This document shows positions 16,808-25,373 of a DNA stretch of 26,509 nt, piece after piece (the first letter of the stretch is position 1; the number at the start of each line of letters is the position of its first letter). The notes under the pieces were generated by a model that saw nothing but the letters and a program-made list of their open reading frames with translations, made no database searches and had not been told where the DNA came from. Source of the DNA: an uncultured Eubacteriales bacterium (GTDB lineage: Bacteria > Bacillota > Clostridia > Oscillospirales > CAG-272); assembly GCA_900544985.1 (NCBI GenBank), contig UQXK01000024.1:1-26509 (forward strand), read 5' to 3'. The position numbers and the translations under genes are program-made.

Positions 16808-16835
16808 ATTATAATTTGACTTTATCCAAAAACAA
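16808..16835 (-). promoter_or_regulatory. Candidate lysR promoter
   Basis: On the minus strand TTGTTT (16835-16830) and a perfect TATAAT (16813-16808) are 16 bases apart, about 40 bases before the lysR start. It overlaps the oppositely directed antiporter promoter, so the two cannot both be freely occupied. Confidence 0.5.
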
Positions 16836-16844
16836 GTATACTAT
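16816..16844 (+). promoter_or_regulatory. Candidate promoter of the antiporter-mgtC operon
   Basis: TTGACT (16816-16821) is followed after 17 bases by TACTAT (16839-16844); a TATACT two bases earlier is an alternative -10. The leader to the antiporter start would be about 70-75 bases. It overlaps the lysR promoter on the other strand. Confidence 0.45.
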
Positions 16845-16924
16845 ATAACATATATTTTTTCAAGTACAATATAAATATAGAGTTAATATCCCGTAAAAAA
16901 CAGGAAAGGAGAATTTGCCGGGCA

Positions 16925-18379
16925 ATGAACGGACTGCATGAAATTTTGCGCAACGCTTCACCCGTTGCATCTATAATAATTTCGATAGCGCTGATGCTGT
17001 TTTGCGGATTCGCAATGACGAGAATAACAAAACTTTTAAAGCTTCCCAACGTAACGGCATATATAATAACCGGAATACTCATAGGTCCGTATTGCCTTGA
17101 CTTTATTCCGTCAAATGTTATCAGCGGAATGGATTTTCTTTCCGATATTGCGCTTGCTTTTATAGCGTTCAGCACGGGAGAGTTTTTTAAACTTTCCGAA
17201 TTGAAAAAAAACGGGACAAAAGTTCTTGTAATTACGATTTTTGAATCTTTTGTCGCAACGATATTCGTATTTATTCTTACATATTTTGTGCTCGGTCTTA
17301 ACCTTCCGTTTTCTATCGTTCTTGCAGCTCTTGCCGCGGCAACGGCTCCCGCTTCAACGATGATGACGATAAGGCAGACGGGCGCAAAAGGAGATTTTGT
17401 AAATACTTTGCTTCAAGTAGTCGCGCTTGATGATATTGTGGGACTTTTATCGTACAGCATAGCGATATCGGTTGCGCTTGCCGCTTCGTCTCCTACGGGA
17501 AAATTCAGCGTCAGCAGTGTTCTTATCCCCCTTGCTTCAAATATAGGAGTATTTATACTCGGTGGTCTTTTCGGATTTTTCATGAAACTTATGATGCCGA
17601 AAAAACGTTCCAACGACAATAGACTTATAATATCGATAGCGCTTATATTCGCTTTTTGCGGAATATGCGCCATGCTCGATATTTCACCTCTTCTCGGCTG
17701 TATGTCTATGGGAACCGTTTATATAAACATAACCGGAGATGACAAATTATTTAAGCAACTTAATTATTTCAGTCCGCCTATTTTGCTTTTGTTCTTTGTA
17801 AGATCCGGACTTAATTTCAAACTTGATTCCCTGTTCTCTTCCGCCGGCAGTATCGGAAAAACACCGCTTATAGTAGTGGGTATACTGTACTTTATTATAA
17901 GGATATTGGGAAAATATATCGGAGCTTTTCTCGGTTGCGCGATTGTCAAAAAGCCAAAAAATGTGCGTAATTATCTGGGGCTTGCGCTTATACCGCAGGC
18001 GGGTGTCGCCATAGGTCTTGCGGCTCTCGGAGCGAGAACGCTCGGAGGTGAGACCGGTTCTGCTCTGGAAACGATAATTCTTGCGTCGAGCATACTGTAT
18101 GAGCTCATAGGTCCTGCATGCGCGAAACTTTCATTGTATCTTTCCAAATCATATTCGACAAAGCTCGAAGACCTTGTACCGGAAGAGCAAATAAGCGGGG
18201 ATACTCCCAAAACGAACCTTGAACTTCTTATCGAAAGAATTAAAAAAATACAGGAAAAAATCCCCGAACACAAATCTATATCGGATGAAAATGAAGAGGC
18301 ATTTACGGAAGCTGCCGAAGAACAATACGATAAAATATCGGGACGAAATCAATTTATAAATAACAGGAGAAGAAGATGA
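16925..18379 (+). CDS. Cation/proton antiporter, CPA2 family membrane protein
   Basis: The 484-residue protein has about twelve or thirteen hydrophobic segments and CPA2-type features: LLKLPNVTAYIITGILIGPY near the start, FIAFSTGEFFKL, ALAAATAPASTMMTIRQ and a later LIPQAGVAIGLAALG. CPA2 members exchange sodium or potassium for protons. The last 75 or so residues are a charged, predicted cytoplasmic tail without a recognisable RCK/TrkA domain. It starts at the first in-frame ATG, with AAAGGAG thirteen bases upstream, rather far. It overlaps the mgtC-like gene by four bases (ATGA), and lies opposite a LysR gene. The exact ion cannot be told from sequence. Confidence 0.85.
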   Translation: MNGLHEILRNASPVASIIISIALMLFCGFAMTRITKLLKLPNVTAYIITGILIGPYCLDFIPSNVISGMDFLSDIALAFIAFSTGEFFKLSELKKNGTKVLVITIFESFVATIFVFILTYFVLGLNLPFSIVLAALAAATAPASTMMTIRQTGAKGDFVNTLLQVVALDDIVGLLSYSIAISVALAASSPTGKFSVSSVLIPLASNIGVFILGGLFGFFMKLMMPKKRSNDNRLIISIALIFAFCGICAMLDISPLLGCMSMGTVYINITGDDKLFKQLNYFSPPILLLFFVRSGLNFKLDSLFSSAGSIGKTPLIVVGILYFIIRILGKYIGAFLGCAIVKKPKNVRNYLGLALIPQAGVAIGLAALGARTLGGETGSALETIILASSILYELIGPACAKLSLYLSKSYSTKLEDLVPEEQISGDTPKTNLELLIERIKKIQEKIPEHKSISDENEEAFTEAAEEQYDKISGRNQFINNRRRR

Positions 18380-19098
18380 ATATAATGGATCCTATCGCAA
18401 AACTAATGGGAGAATGGTCTTCGCAGATAAACATATACTCAATATTATTAAGAATAGGCTTGTCTGTACTGCTTTCGGCAATAATCGGATGCGAACGTTC
18501 GAGCAAACGACATGCAGCAGGTCTTCGTACATTTATACTTGTCTCTCTTGCCTCTACGGTTGCAATGCTTCTTGATATATTTCTCTGTGATTTGGGCGGC
18601 ACCGGCATCTATATAATTTCCGCGGCAACTGTAATAGGTATAGCTATAATAACCGTAAACTCTATTCTTTTCAGCTCACGAAATCAAATAAAAGGTCTTA
18701 CGACTTCCGTCGGACTCTGGGCATGCGGAATACTCGGACTTTCTGTGGGAGCGGGATTTTATACTGTAACACTTGTATCTTTCGTTGCGCTTATTTTCGG
18801 TCTTGCGCTCTTCCCGCAATTTGAGATATATCTTAAAAACAGGTCGAACCATTTTGAAGTGCATCTTGAATTGAAGGATATAAGCTATCTTAAAGATTTT
18901 GTTACAACGATAAGAGAGCTGGGGCTTTCGATAGACGATATCGAAGCGAATCCCGCATATCTTCATTCGGGACTCAGTGTGTACTCTATATCTATCTCGA
19001 TAAGCAGCGCGGAACTTAAAAAGTACAAAACTCACTCCGAAATAATCGAAGCGCTGCGTTCGCTTGATTATATCTACCATATAGAAGAAATGAAATAA
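18376..19098 (+). CDS. MgtC/SapB-family membrane protein
   Basis: A 240-residue protein with four or five membrane segments and the MgtC signature (IIGCERSSKRHAAGLRT, then LVSLAS, and GLTTSVGLWACGILGLSVG). The last 80 or so residues look like an ACT-type soluble domain, as in other MgtC homologs. MgtC in Salmonella supports growth at low magnesium and inhibits the F-ATPase; the role of Gram-positive homologs is uncertain. The start codon overlaps the antiporter stop (ATGA) with an AGGAG site inside the antiporter end, so the two are translationally coupled, and a strong terminator follows. This points to an ion or membrane-energy homeostasis unit. Confidence 0.9.
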   Translation: MNIMDPIAKLMGEWSSQINIYSILLRIGLSVLLSAIIGCERSSKRHAAGLRTFILVSLASTVAMLLDIFLCDLGGTGIYIISAATVIGIAIITVNSILFSSRNQIKGLTTSVGLWACGILGLSVGAGFYTVTLVSFVALIFGLALFPQFEIYLKNRSNHFEVHLELKDISYLKDFVTTIRELGLSIDDIEANPAYLHSGLSVYSISISISSAELKKYKTHSEIIEALRSLDYIYHIEEMK

Positions 19099-19103
19099 AG
19101 TTA

Positions 19104-19130
19104 AAAAGGCGGGCTGTAAGTCCGCCTTTT
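19104..19130 (+). terminator. Intrinsic terminator after mgtC-like gene
   Basis: AAAAGGCGGGCT and AGTCCGCCTTTT pair (12 bp with one G-U) around a three-base loop GTA, five bases past the stop codon at 19098. The GC-rich core and terminal T-run make a strong rho-independent terminator. Confidence 0.9.
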
Positions 19131-19166
19131 ATGCATAATATATAAAAACACCGATTCATATTTCAC

Positions 19167-19195
19167 TTGCCCCGTAGTGTCAATTTTGCTATAAT
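19167..19195 (+). promoter_or_regulatory. Extended -10 promoter of the lipoprotein gene
   Basis: TTGCCC (19167-19172), 17 bases, then a perfect TATAAT (19190-19195) preceded by TGC (extended -10). It stands about 40 bases before the lipoprotein start, which has an AAGGAG site. Confidence 0.7.
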
Positions 19196-19236
19196 AAAAT
19201 AAAGATAACGGAAAATTACAAGGAGCATATTTTGAC

Positions 19237-20487
19237 ATGAAAAAAATTCTTGCGTTTATATTACTGTTTGCTTTGATTTTTCTCTACGGATGCGGTAATA
19301 ATGTATCTACAACAGAAGAAACGAAAGCACCCGATACCTATGACACCGAATCTACAACCGGAAGCACTGTGACCACGTCCGAACCTGTAAAAAATAAAGA
19401 TGATTATTCGGCTATTGAATGCAAAAAAATATCTGATTATGTAAATGTCAATTTTTCTGTCGGAGAAGATGCGACAGCCCTCAATATGAATATTCCGAGA
19501 ACTTGGGTCTTGACAAAAAAATCCGATTCCGAATATACGATAAAATGCTCCGGCAAAAATATAGGATCTGTATATTTGGGTATAATGACACCGGAAAATG
19601 TTGAAACGGTATACAGCGACACTCAAAACAAAAGAAATATTATAGATTCGGTATACAGTATAGATAAATACGAAAATGGCGATGAAGTAACTTTCAAAAG
19701 AAGAATTTCATTTACATATACAAATGAAAAAAAGCAAAAACAAAGCGTGACATTCAACATAGATTATGCTGAAACGGATGATACTGCTTTTTCGAGAATA
19801 AGAAGGATCATTCAAACCACAGAGTTGAAATATCTTCCGGAAGTAGGAAATATAGATCTTTCCGAAGGCAACGGAAAGAAATCCATTCTCGTGCTCGGAA
19901 ACAGCTTTGTGGGCACTTCGAGAATAGGAGAGACATTATACGACATCTTCCCGCGTTCTTATTATATAGAAGCCATATCGCGCGGATATGCCTCTGTCAA
20001 AACATATATCGAAGATGATTATCTTATGGAAAGAATAGAAAACGGCGAATTCGGTATCCTTTTCATGTGCGGATTTTATTCGGTCACAGATGTGGAGGCT
20101 TTCGAGAAAATAAAAGCTGCTTGTGATGTTTCGGATACGATATTGGTAATATTCCCCGCTCATAATGAATCCGAAAATCGAATAAAATCGGTTTGCTCCA
20201 AATACCCCGATCTTCATTTTGTAGATTGGAGGGGAGAGATAGAAAAACTTATATTCTCATTTGTGGATTACAACGACCTCTGCATACAGGATTCGCACAA
20301 ACACAGCACACCTCTTGCAGGATATATCGGTGCGCACATGATATACCGCTCTATTATGGGAGAGTTCCCTTCAAATGCCGTATCGACTGCAATTTCTCAA
20401 AAATATGTTGAGGAAAAACTCGGTAATTATATAAAAACAGGGGTAATTTCAAAAAATAAAGATAATCCTCTGTATTGTTTTGACTGA
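19237..20487 (+). CDS. Lipoprotein with C-terminal SGNH-hydrolase-like domain
   Basis: The 416-residue protein has a lipoprotein signal peptide (KKILAFILLFALIFLYGC) with lipobox Cys19, so it should be anchored on the outer face of the membrane. A Thr/Ser-rich linker (about 22-55) follows, then an unrecognised region of about 150 residues rich in charged and polar residues. From about residue 214, SILVLGNSFVGTSRIG resembles block I of SGNH/GDSL hydrolases with GNSF in place of GDS, and DSHKHSTPLAG at 352-362 resembles the block V Asp-His. It could be an esterase or deacetylase acting on wall or surface polymers. The gene is monocistronic, between its own promoter and a terminator. Function beyond the fold is unknown. 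Confidence 0.75.
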   Translation: MKKILAFILLFALIFLYGCGNNVSTTEETKAPDTYDTESTTGSTVTTSEPVKNKDDYSAIECKKISDYVNVNFSVGEDATALNMNIPRTWVLTKKSDSEYTIKCSGKNIGSVYLGIMTPENVETVYSDTQNKRNIIDSVYSIDKYENGDEVTFKRRISFTYTNEKKQKQSVTFNIDYAETDDTAFSRIRRIIQTTELKYLPEVGNIDLSEGNGKKSILVLGNSFVGTSRIGETLYDIFPRSYYIEAISRGYASVKTYIEDDYLMERIENGEFGILFMCGFYSVTDVEAFEKIKAACDVSDTILVIFPAHNESENRIKSVCSKYPDLHFVDWRGEIEKLIFSFVDYNDLCIQDSHKHSTPLAGYIGAHMIYRSIMGEFPSNAVSTAISQKYVEEKLGNYIKTGVISKNKDNPLYCFD

Positions 20488-20517
20488 TTTAAAATTTGTA
20501 TATAAAAATTTTGATAT

Positions 20518-20560
20518 AAAAACAGAGACTCGGTATTTTAAAATTGAGTCTCTGTTTTTT
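20518..20560. terminator. Bidirectional terminator between convergent genes
   Basis: AAAAACAGAGACTC (20518-20531) and its exact complement GAGTCTCTGTTTTT (20546-20559) form a 14-bp stem with a 14-base loop. A T-run follows on the plus strand and the stem's own poly-A arm gives one on the minus strand. It stands between the lipoprotein stop (20487) and the metallophosphoesterase stop (20568) and can serve both. Confidence 0.9.
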
Positions 20561-20567
20561 GCAAAAA

Positions 20568-21275
20568 TCAAGTTATATTTATCAAAAGAATCTCAGTTTT
20601 GTTGTTTATTCTCGGTATGGGGCTTTTATCACCCGTTCCGCGGCTGACAATTAAACGTTTATCGTACATTCCAGAAGTGTATTTCGGGAAAAAGCCCTGC
20701 CCCGGAGCGAAAACTCCTCTTCCGAAAAAACGCCACTGACCGCCGTGAGCATGCCCCGATAACATAAGATCTATCGGAAGTGATTTTACATATCTGTCAT
20801 AATATTCCGGGTGGTGGGATAAAAGGATTTTGAATCCGCGAAGTTTTGAAAATTCTTCAAGAAATTTTGTGTCAGGTTCAGGCGTAGTTTTAAATTCACC
20901 CTGCTCATAATTTTTAGTAAATCCGGAAGAAAGCCCGCCTATATTTATATTTTTAAATCGTACAGCTCTGTTATCGAGAAGCACAGCGCCGCTTTCTTTT
21001 ATTTTTGATACGATATCTCCTGAAAACTTTCTTTCATGATTCCCGATAGAACAAAACGTAGGAAAAAGAGATGAACTTTCATGTAAAAATTCAAATCCGC
21101 GTTTATATATATTGTTATCGTGAATAAAATCGCCTCCGACAAGCACTGCATCGGGAGAAATATTTTTTATTTCTGCTATGATAGGTCCGTTATCGCAATC
21201 ATGCAGATCAGATGTAAATAAAAACTTTATATTTTCTTTTAAATTCGCGTCTATATTGTATTCGTTTACGGTCAA
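20568..21275 (-). CDS. Calcineurin-like metallophosphoesterase
   Basis: A 235-residue protein with all five metal-binding blocks of the calcineurin-like phosphoesterases: SDLHD near residue 22, GGDFIHD, GNHERK, HHPEYYD and SGHAHGGQW. The last is typical of the YkuE/YaeI-like group. The substrate (nucleotide, phospholipid or other phosphoester) is unknown. I start it at TTG at 21275, five bases after AAGGAGAG. ATG codons further upstream would place the ribosome binding site inside the coding region. Unlike many relatives it has no clear membrane anchor from this start. It converges on the lipoprotein gene. Confidence 0.8.
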   Translation of the reverse strand: MTVNEYNIDANLKENIKFLFTSDLHDCDNGPIIAEIKNISPDAVLVGGDFIHDNNIYKRGFEFLHESSSLFPTFCSIGNHERKFSGDIVSKIKESGAVLLDNRAVRFKNINIGGLSSGFTKNYEQGEFKTTPEPDTKFLEEFSKLRGFKILLSHHPEYYDRYVKSLPIDLMLSGHAHGGQWRFFGRGVFAPGQGFFPKYTSGMYDKRLIVSRGTGDKSPIPRINNKTEILLINIT

Positions 21276-21393
21276 GATGACTCTCCTTTTTATAAACATA
21301 GTAATCATATATTATATATAATATCGCAAATTTATGAAGAAATCTACAACAAAAAATTTATAATAAAACATATTGGATTTTTCCGTAAAATCA

Positions 21394-21429
21394 AAATAAG
21401 AAGTCGCATATCAAGGCGACTTCTTATTT
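21394..21429 (-). terminator. Terminator of the ABC transporter pair
   Basis: AAATAAGAAGTCGC (21394-21407) pairs exactly with GCGACTTCTTATTT (21416-21429) around an eight-base loop. On the minus strand it ends in a T-rich stretch, six bases past the stop of the second ABC gene. Confidence 0.85.
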
Positions 21430-21435
21430 ATTTTA

Positions 21436-23304
21436 TTAAGTATAATACTGTGCCTGTGCGTTCCACAGTTCGTAATATTTGCCTTTTTCGTCATTGACTA
21501 AATCTTTATGTGTACCAAGCTGTATAAGTTCGCCTTTGTCGAATACGGCGATTCTGTCGCAGAATTTGCAGGAGGAAAGCCTGTGGCTTATGTATACAGC
21601 GGTCTTTCCTTCAACCATTTCATTGAAATGTGAATATACTTCCGATTCTGCAATGGGATCAAGCGCCGCCGTCGGCTCATCGAGAATCATTATGGGCGAA
21701 TCTTTATAGAGGGCACGTGCAATTGCAAGCTTTTGAGCTTCGCCTCCTGATATCTCTATTCCGTTTGCGTCGAATCCGCGGTATATACACGTTTCTATTC
21801 CATTTGGCATGGAAGATACACGCTCTGCTATTCCCGCCTCTTCAAGGCAGCGTTTTACGCGTTCTGCGTCATATTTTTTGCTTGCGGCAATATTCTCTGC
21901 TACCGGGAACGAGAAAAGTTTGAAATCCTGAAAAACTACGGAGAACATTTTTCTGTACTCTTTGGCATCGTACTCTTTTATGTTTTTTCCGTCGAGAAAG
22001 ATTTCTCCCTCTTCGGGATCATAAAGACGGCAAAGAAGTTTTATAAAAGTAGTCTTACCGCTTCCGTTCATTCCGACTATTGCAAGACGTTCGTTAAAAC
22101 CGAATTTGATACTGACGTTTCTGAGCTGATAATCCTCGCTTCCGGGATATTTGAAGCTTACATTACGGAATTCCACGACGTGTTCTTTTCTGATAAAATC
22201 GGGAGATTCTGTTCCGCTTTCGCTCTTTCTTTTTCTGTCTATATAATCAAATTCGTCTTCATATACTTTTCTCGACCCTCTTATTTTTCCTATCGAGTAA
22301 GCAAAATCTCTGAAAGCCCCGCCTATTCTCATCATCGTGGTCGTGTAAAGCACAAAAAGACCGATTCCGAATGCTCCTGAAAAGGCTTTCACAATGACAA
22401 ACCCGTATACAAAAACGCGGAATAAAAAAGTCGCAAAAATATCGACGAGATCCAATAATAGTTGCTTTTGATTCGTTTTTTTATACAGAGAAAGCGATTT
22501 ATCCGAAAATGATATATGCTCCTTGTGTACTACTTTCGAAAGACCGTATATATTCATATCGATAGACAGTTTTGTGTTTGACGGATAAAGTCTCATCTGC
22601 CACCATTTTCGTGCTATTTTTGCGCGGTCCTCATAATAGTTATTCCATAAAATGTTTAATTTTTTTTGATGGTAAGCGCAGAAAACAGTATAAAGAGCTG
22701 TGATTATTATAAACAAAATAACCGCCCATATAGAATCCGCAAAAGCGTATATCGTACCGGGTGCATATCCTTTACCCATGGAAATAAAAATTGTGGAAAC
22801 GACCGCAACAGAGCTTATTAAAGCTGTTGTTCCCGAAACGATATGATACCAAGCCCAGAAATTGCTTATTCCTTCCCAACGTTGTATATACTGATTTATT
22901 CTGTTTCGCTGGTCTCTTATCTTTACATCTTCAAAGCATTCATAATCCATTTTTTCCGAATATGAGTTGAAAAATAAAGATATGTATTTCTCCCACATAC
23001 TTTTTCTTATGTAGCGTCTGTTTGCGGTGAAAAGCACGGAAAGATTTACAATAAAGTTCAGAACCACAACTATTATCGCATAACGAATAAGCGTGTTTTG
23101 CGGTTTTCCCTCATTTACACCGTTTATTATAAGAGCGGTGATAATGGCGTTAAGAAAAGTGCGGATCGAATCTCCGCAGGCATTTACGACCTGCATCCAG
23201 AAGAAAACGGGATCGAGCCTGTAATTTATCTTCATTCCGCGCACAAAAATACGAAGATCGTAAATAAAGCTCTTTTTTTCTTTTTTCTCTTTATTCTTTT
23301 TCAT
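21436..23304 (-). CDS. ABC exporter, fused membrane and ATPase domains (second subunit of the pair)
   Basis: A 622-residue half-transporter: about six membrane segments in residues 30-340, then an ATPase domain with Walker A GMNGSGKTT (411-419), Q-loop Gln459, signature ISGGE (518-522), Walker B IMILDE (538-543) and H-loop His574. All catalytic residues are present; the signature has Glu where Gln is common. The start ATG overlaps the stop of the other ABC gene by four bases (ATGA) with GGGAGG upstream, so equal expression and a heterodimer are likely. No precursor peptide, immunity or two-component gene is beside it, so the cargo (lipid, peptide or drug) cannot be named. Confidence 0.9.
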   Translation of the reverse strand: MKKNKEKKEKKSFIYDLRIFVRGMKINYRLDPVFFWMQVVNACGDSIRTFLNAIITALIINGVNEGKPQNTLIRYAIIVVVLNFIVNLSVLFTANRRYIRKSMWEKYISLFFNSYSEKMDYECFEDVKIRDQRNRINQYIQRWEGISNFWAWYHIVSGTTALISSVAVVSTIFISMGKGYAPGTIYAFADSIWAVILFIIITALYTVFCAYHQKKLNILWNNYYEDRAKIARKWWQMRLYPSNTKLSIDMNIYGLSKVVHKEHISFSDKSLSLYKKTNQKQLLLDLVDIFATFLFRVFVYGFVIVKAFSGAFGIGLFVLYTTTMMRIGGAFRDFAYSIGKIRGSRKVYEDEFDYIDRKRKSESGTESPDFIRKEHVVEFRNVSFKYPGSEDYQLRNVSIKFGFNERLAIVGMNGSGKTTFIKLLCRLYDPEEGEIFLDGKNIKEYDAKEYRKMFSVVFQDFKLFSFPVAENIAASKKYDAERVKRCLEEAGIAERVSSMPNGIETCIYRGFDANGIEISGGEAQKLAIARALYKDSPIMILDEPTAALDPIAESEVYSHFNEMVEGKTAVYISHRLSSCKFCDRIAVFDKGELIQLGTHKDLVNDEKGKYYELWNAQAQYYT

Positions 23305-25109
23305 TGAAGACCTCCCTCGCTGTCGCTGTAATATTTGCTCTGCAAACCGTACATCATGGCGTATTTGCCGTTTGCGGCGATAAGCTCATCGTGCGTTCCG
23401 TTTTCTATTATCTCGCCGTTTTCCAAATGTATTATCCTGTCGCAGAAACGAGTGGACGCAAGTCTGTGTGAGATAAACATCGCGGTCTGTCCGCGTGAAA
23501 TTTCATTGAATTTCATATACATCTCGTTTTCGGCTATCGGGTCGAGCGCCGCTGTCGGTTCGTCCAGAATAAGCATGGGACGGTCGAGATATATCGCTCT
23601 GGCAAGGGCAAGCTTCTGTTTTTCTCCGCCGGAAAAATCCACGGCGCCTTCGTTTATGTTTTTGTTAAAAGGTGTATCTACTCCGAGGGGGAGCGCGTCA
23701 ACACGTTCTTTCAGTCCGGCGGTCTCTATCGAGCTTTTCACTCTTTCGAAATCTATTTCGTCTTTTTCCGTGGTAGCCGCAATGTTTTCCGCAATGGAGT
23801 ACGGCATGGGTGTGATATCCTGAAATACCGCAGAGAAAAGCGAATAATATTCATATATGTTGTAATCGTTTATCGGGTGGGAATTTAAAAGTATTTCTCC
23901 TTCGGTCGGGAGATACAATCCGCACAATAATTTTACTATCGTTGTTTTTCCGGCACCGTTGACGCCGACAAGTGCGAGCTTCTCTCCTGCTTTTATTTTG
24001 AAACTGATATTTTTAATCGTATCGTTTTCCGCGTTCGGATACCTGAAACTTACATTTCTGAATTCTATTTCTATGTTTTCTTTCGGCGTGGGAATTCCTA
24101 TGCCGCGGTTTCTGGAAGAAGGCATTTTTTCGGTTTTTCTTATGTCTTTTATTTTCAAATCATACTTTGTAAGTTCTGTTATTTTTTCCGACAGCCCTGT
24201 AAGAGTTCCCGAAAGCGATGTGATAGCGGAAAAATACATTGTAAAATCGCCGACGGTTATGGCGTTTTTAGAGAACATTATTATCAGATAAATATATGCA
24301 AACGCATCTCTTAAAAGGTTCAGAAAGTTGTTTATACTTCCCGTAAGAAACGCCCTCCACTGTATTCTGCTGTGGAGATGTCGGTGAGTTTTCAGGCAAT
24401 CATCCGATATCTCGTTTATCCAAGGCGACATATCGTATAAACGCACTTCCTTTGCGTTTTCAAAATCATTGGAGATTTGTGTTACATAATTAAATTTTCT
24501 GTCGTTTGCAACCATATCGATATTAAGCTTGTGCTGCAATCTTACCAGAGGCTTTTTGGCAAAGAAATGAACGACTGCCATCACCACAAGCATAAGAAAT
24601 ATCAGCGGATGCAGCGTGGATACGAGCGTTCCGAATACGACTATCATAATAATGGATTTCAAAAGTTCGAAAAAGGCATAAAACATATCGAGCGGAGCTG
24701 TCGCAAAATTCATGTGCTGTGTAAGAAGGTTTTTATATTCCGGAGATTCGAGTTTGTCGTAATCCGCCTCACACATAAGCTTACAAGCTTTTTGCGATAA
24801 TATGTAAGCTGTTTTGTCGAATATATAGTTTTCAATAGCGTAAAAAACAGATTGTATCAAGCTTATGACGGCGTACAACACTAACAGTCCCACAATCAAA
24901 AGAAGCACATTTTTCAGATTGTTATCCGTCTGAAACTTATCGAGTATTATCTTCGTCTCGTATATGGCGTATACTTTAAAACTTATCTCCGCAAGAATCA
25001 CCATGATTTTTGTTAAAAACATTATAGGAGATAATTTGAATACGGTTTTCAAAGAATAAAGTATATTGGAGACTATGTTGAATTCGCTTTTTTCTTTTGT
25101 TTTCTTCAT
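23301..25109 (-). CDS. ABC exporter, fused membrane and ATPase domains (first subunit of the pair)
   Basis: The 602-residue partner has the same layout: about six membrane segments in the first 300 residues and an ATPase domain with Walker A GVNGAGKTT (382-390), Q-loop Gln430, signature FSGGE (492-496), Walker B LILDE (513-517) and H-loop His548. Its cytoplasmic loop (KEVRLYDMSPWI) is the coupling-helix region seen in this exporter type. Both ATPase sites look competent, unlike heterodimers with one degenerate site. The ATG at 25109 follows AAGGA. It is first in a two-gene operon. Substrate unknown. Confidence 0.9.
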   Translation of the reverse strand: MKKTKEKSEFNIVSNILYSLKTVFKLSPIMFLTKIMVILAEISFKVYAIYETKIILDKFQTDNNLKNVLLLIVGLLVLYAVISLIQSVFYAIENYIFDKTAYILSQKACKLMCEADYDKLESPEYKNLLTQHMNFATAPLDMFYAFFELLKSIIMIVVFGTLVSTLHPLIFLMLVVMAVVHFFAKKPLVRLQHKLNIDMVANDRKFNYVTQISNDFENAKEVRLYDMSPWINEISDDCLKTHRHLHSRIQWRAFLTGSINNFLNLLRDAFAYIYLIIMFSKNAITVGDFTMYFSAITSLSGTLTGLSEKITELTKYDLKIKDIRKTEKMPSSRNRGIGIPTPKENIEIEFRNVSFRYPNAENDTIKNISFKIKAGEKLALVGVNGAGKTTIVKLLCGLYLPTEGEILLNSHPINDYNIYEYYSLFSAVFQDITPMPYSIAENIAATTEKDEIDFERVKSSIETAGLKERVDALPLGVDTPFNKNINEGAVDFSGGEKQKLALARAIYLDRPMLILDEPTAALDPIAENEMYMKFNEISRGQTAMFISHRLASTRFCDRIIHLENGEIIENGTHDELIAANGKYAMMYGLQSKYYSDSEGGLQ

Positions 25110-25131
25110 TAAACTATCCTTTCTAAAAATG

Positions 25132-25160
25132 CATATAAAACAATTTCATTAACTATACAA
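25132..25160 (-). promoter_or_regulatory. Candidate promoter of the ABC transporter operon
   Basis: On the minus strand TTGTAT (25160-25155), 17 bases, then TATATG (25137-25132), about 22 bases before the ABC start. The rest of the 25110-25338 gap is AT-rich and shows no gene or clear structured element to me. Confidence 0.35.
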
Positions 25161-25338
25161 ATTTATTTTACTATATAGCAGATTAAAAATCAACCCTAAA
25201 TGATATAAATTGCACATATATCAATCCCCCAAAAGCCATAAAAGTCTGAAAAACGCACATTATATCTATGTTTTTGAATAAAAAACAAGATTCGAATATT
25301 GTCTAAATATGCCTGAAAAAACCGCCGAAAAATATAAT

Positions 25339-25370
25339 AAAAACTCTGCCGTATTAACAGCAGAGTTTTT
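25339..25370 (-). terminator. Terminator of the alarmone synthetase / kinase operon
   Basis: AAAAACTCTGC (25339-25349) pairs exactly with GCAGAGTTTTT (25360-25370) around a ten-base loop, followed on the minus strand by a T-rich stretch. It lies just past the stop of the cytidylate-kinase-like gene. Confidence 0.85.
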
Positions 25371-25373
25371 TTC

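Noticed and set aside
16890..16924. Possible riboswitch or hairpin in the antiporter leader (CCCG...CGGG around the ribosome binding site)
   Set aside because: Only four or five pairs form, and the leader is too short and AT-rich to match the c-di-AMP (ydaO) or magnesium riboswitch classes.
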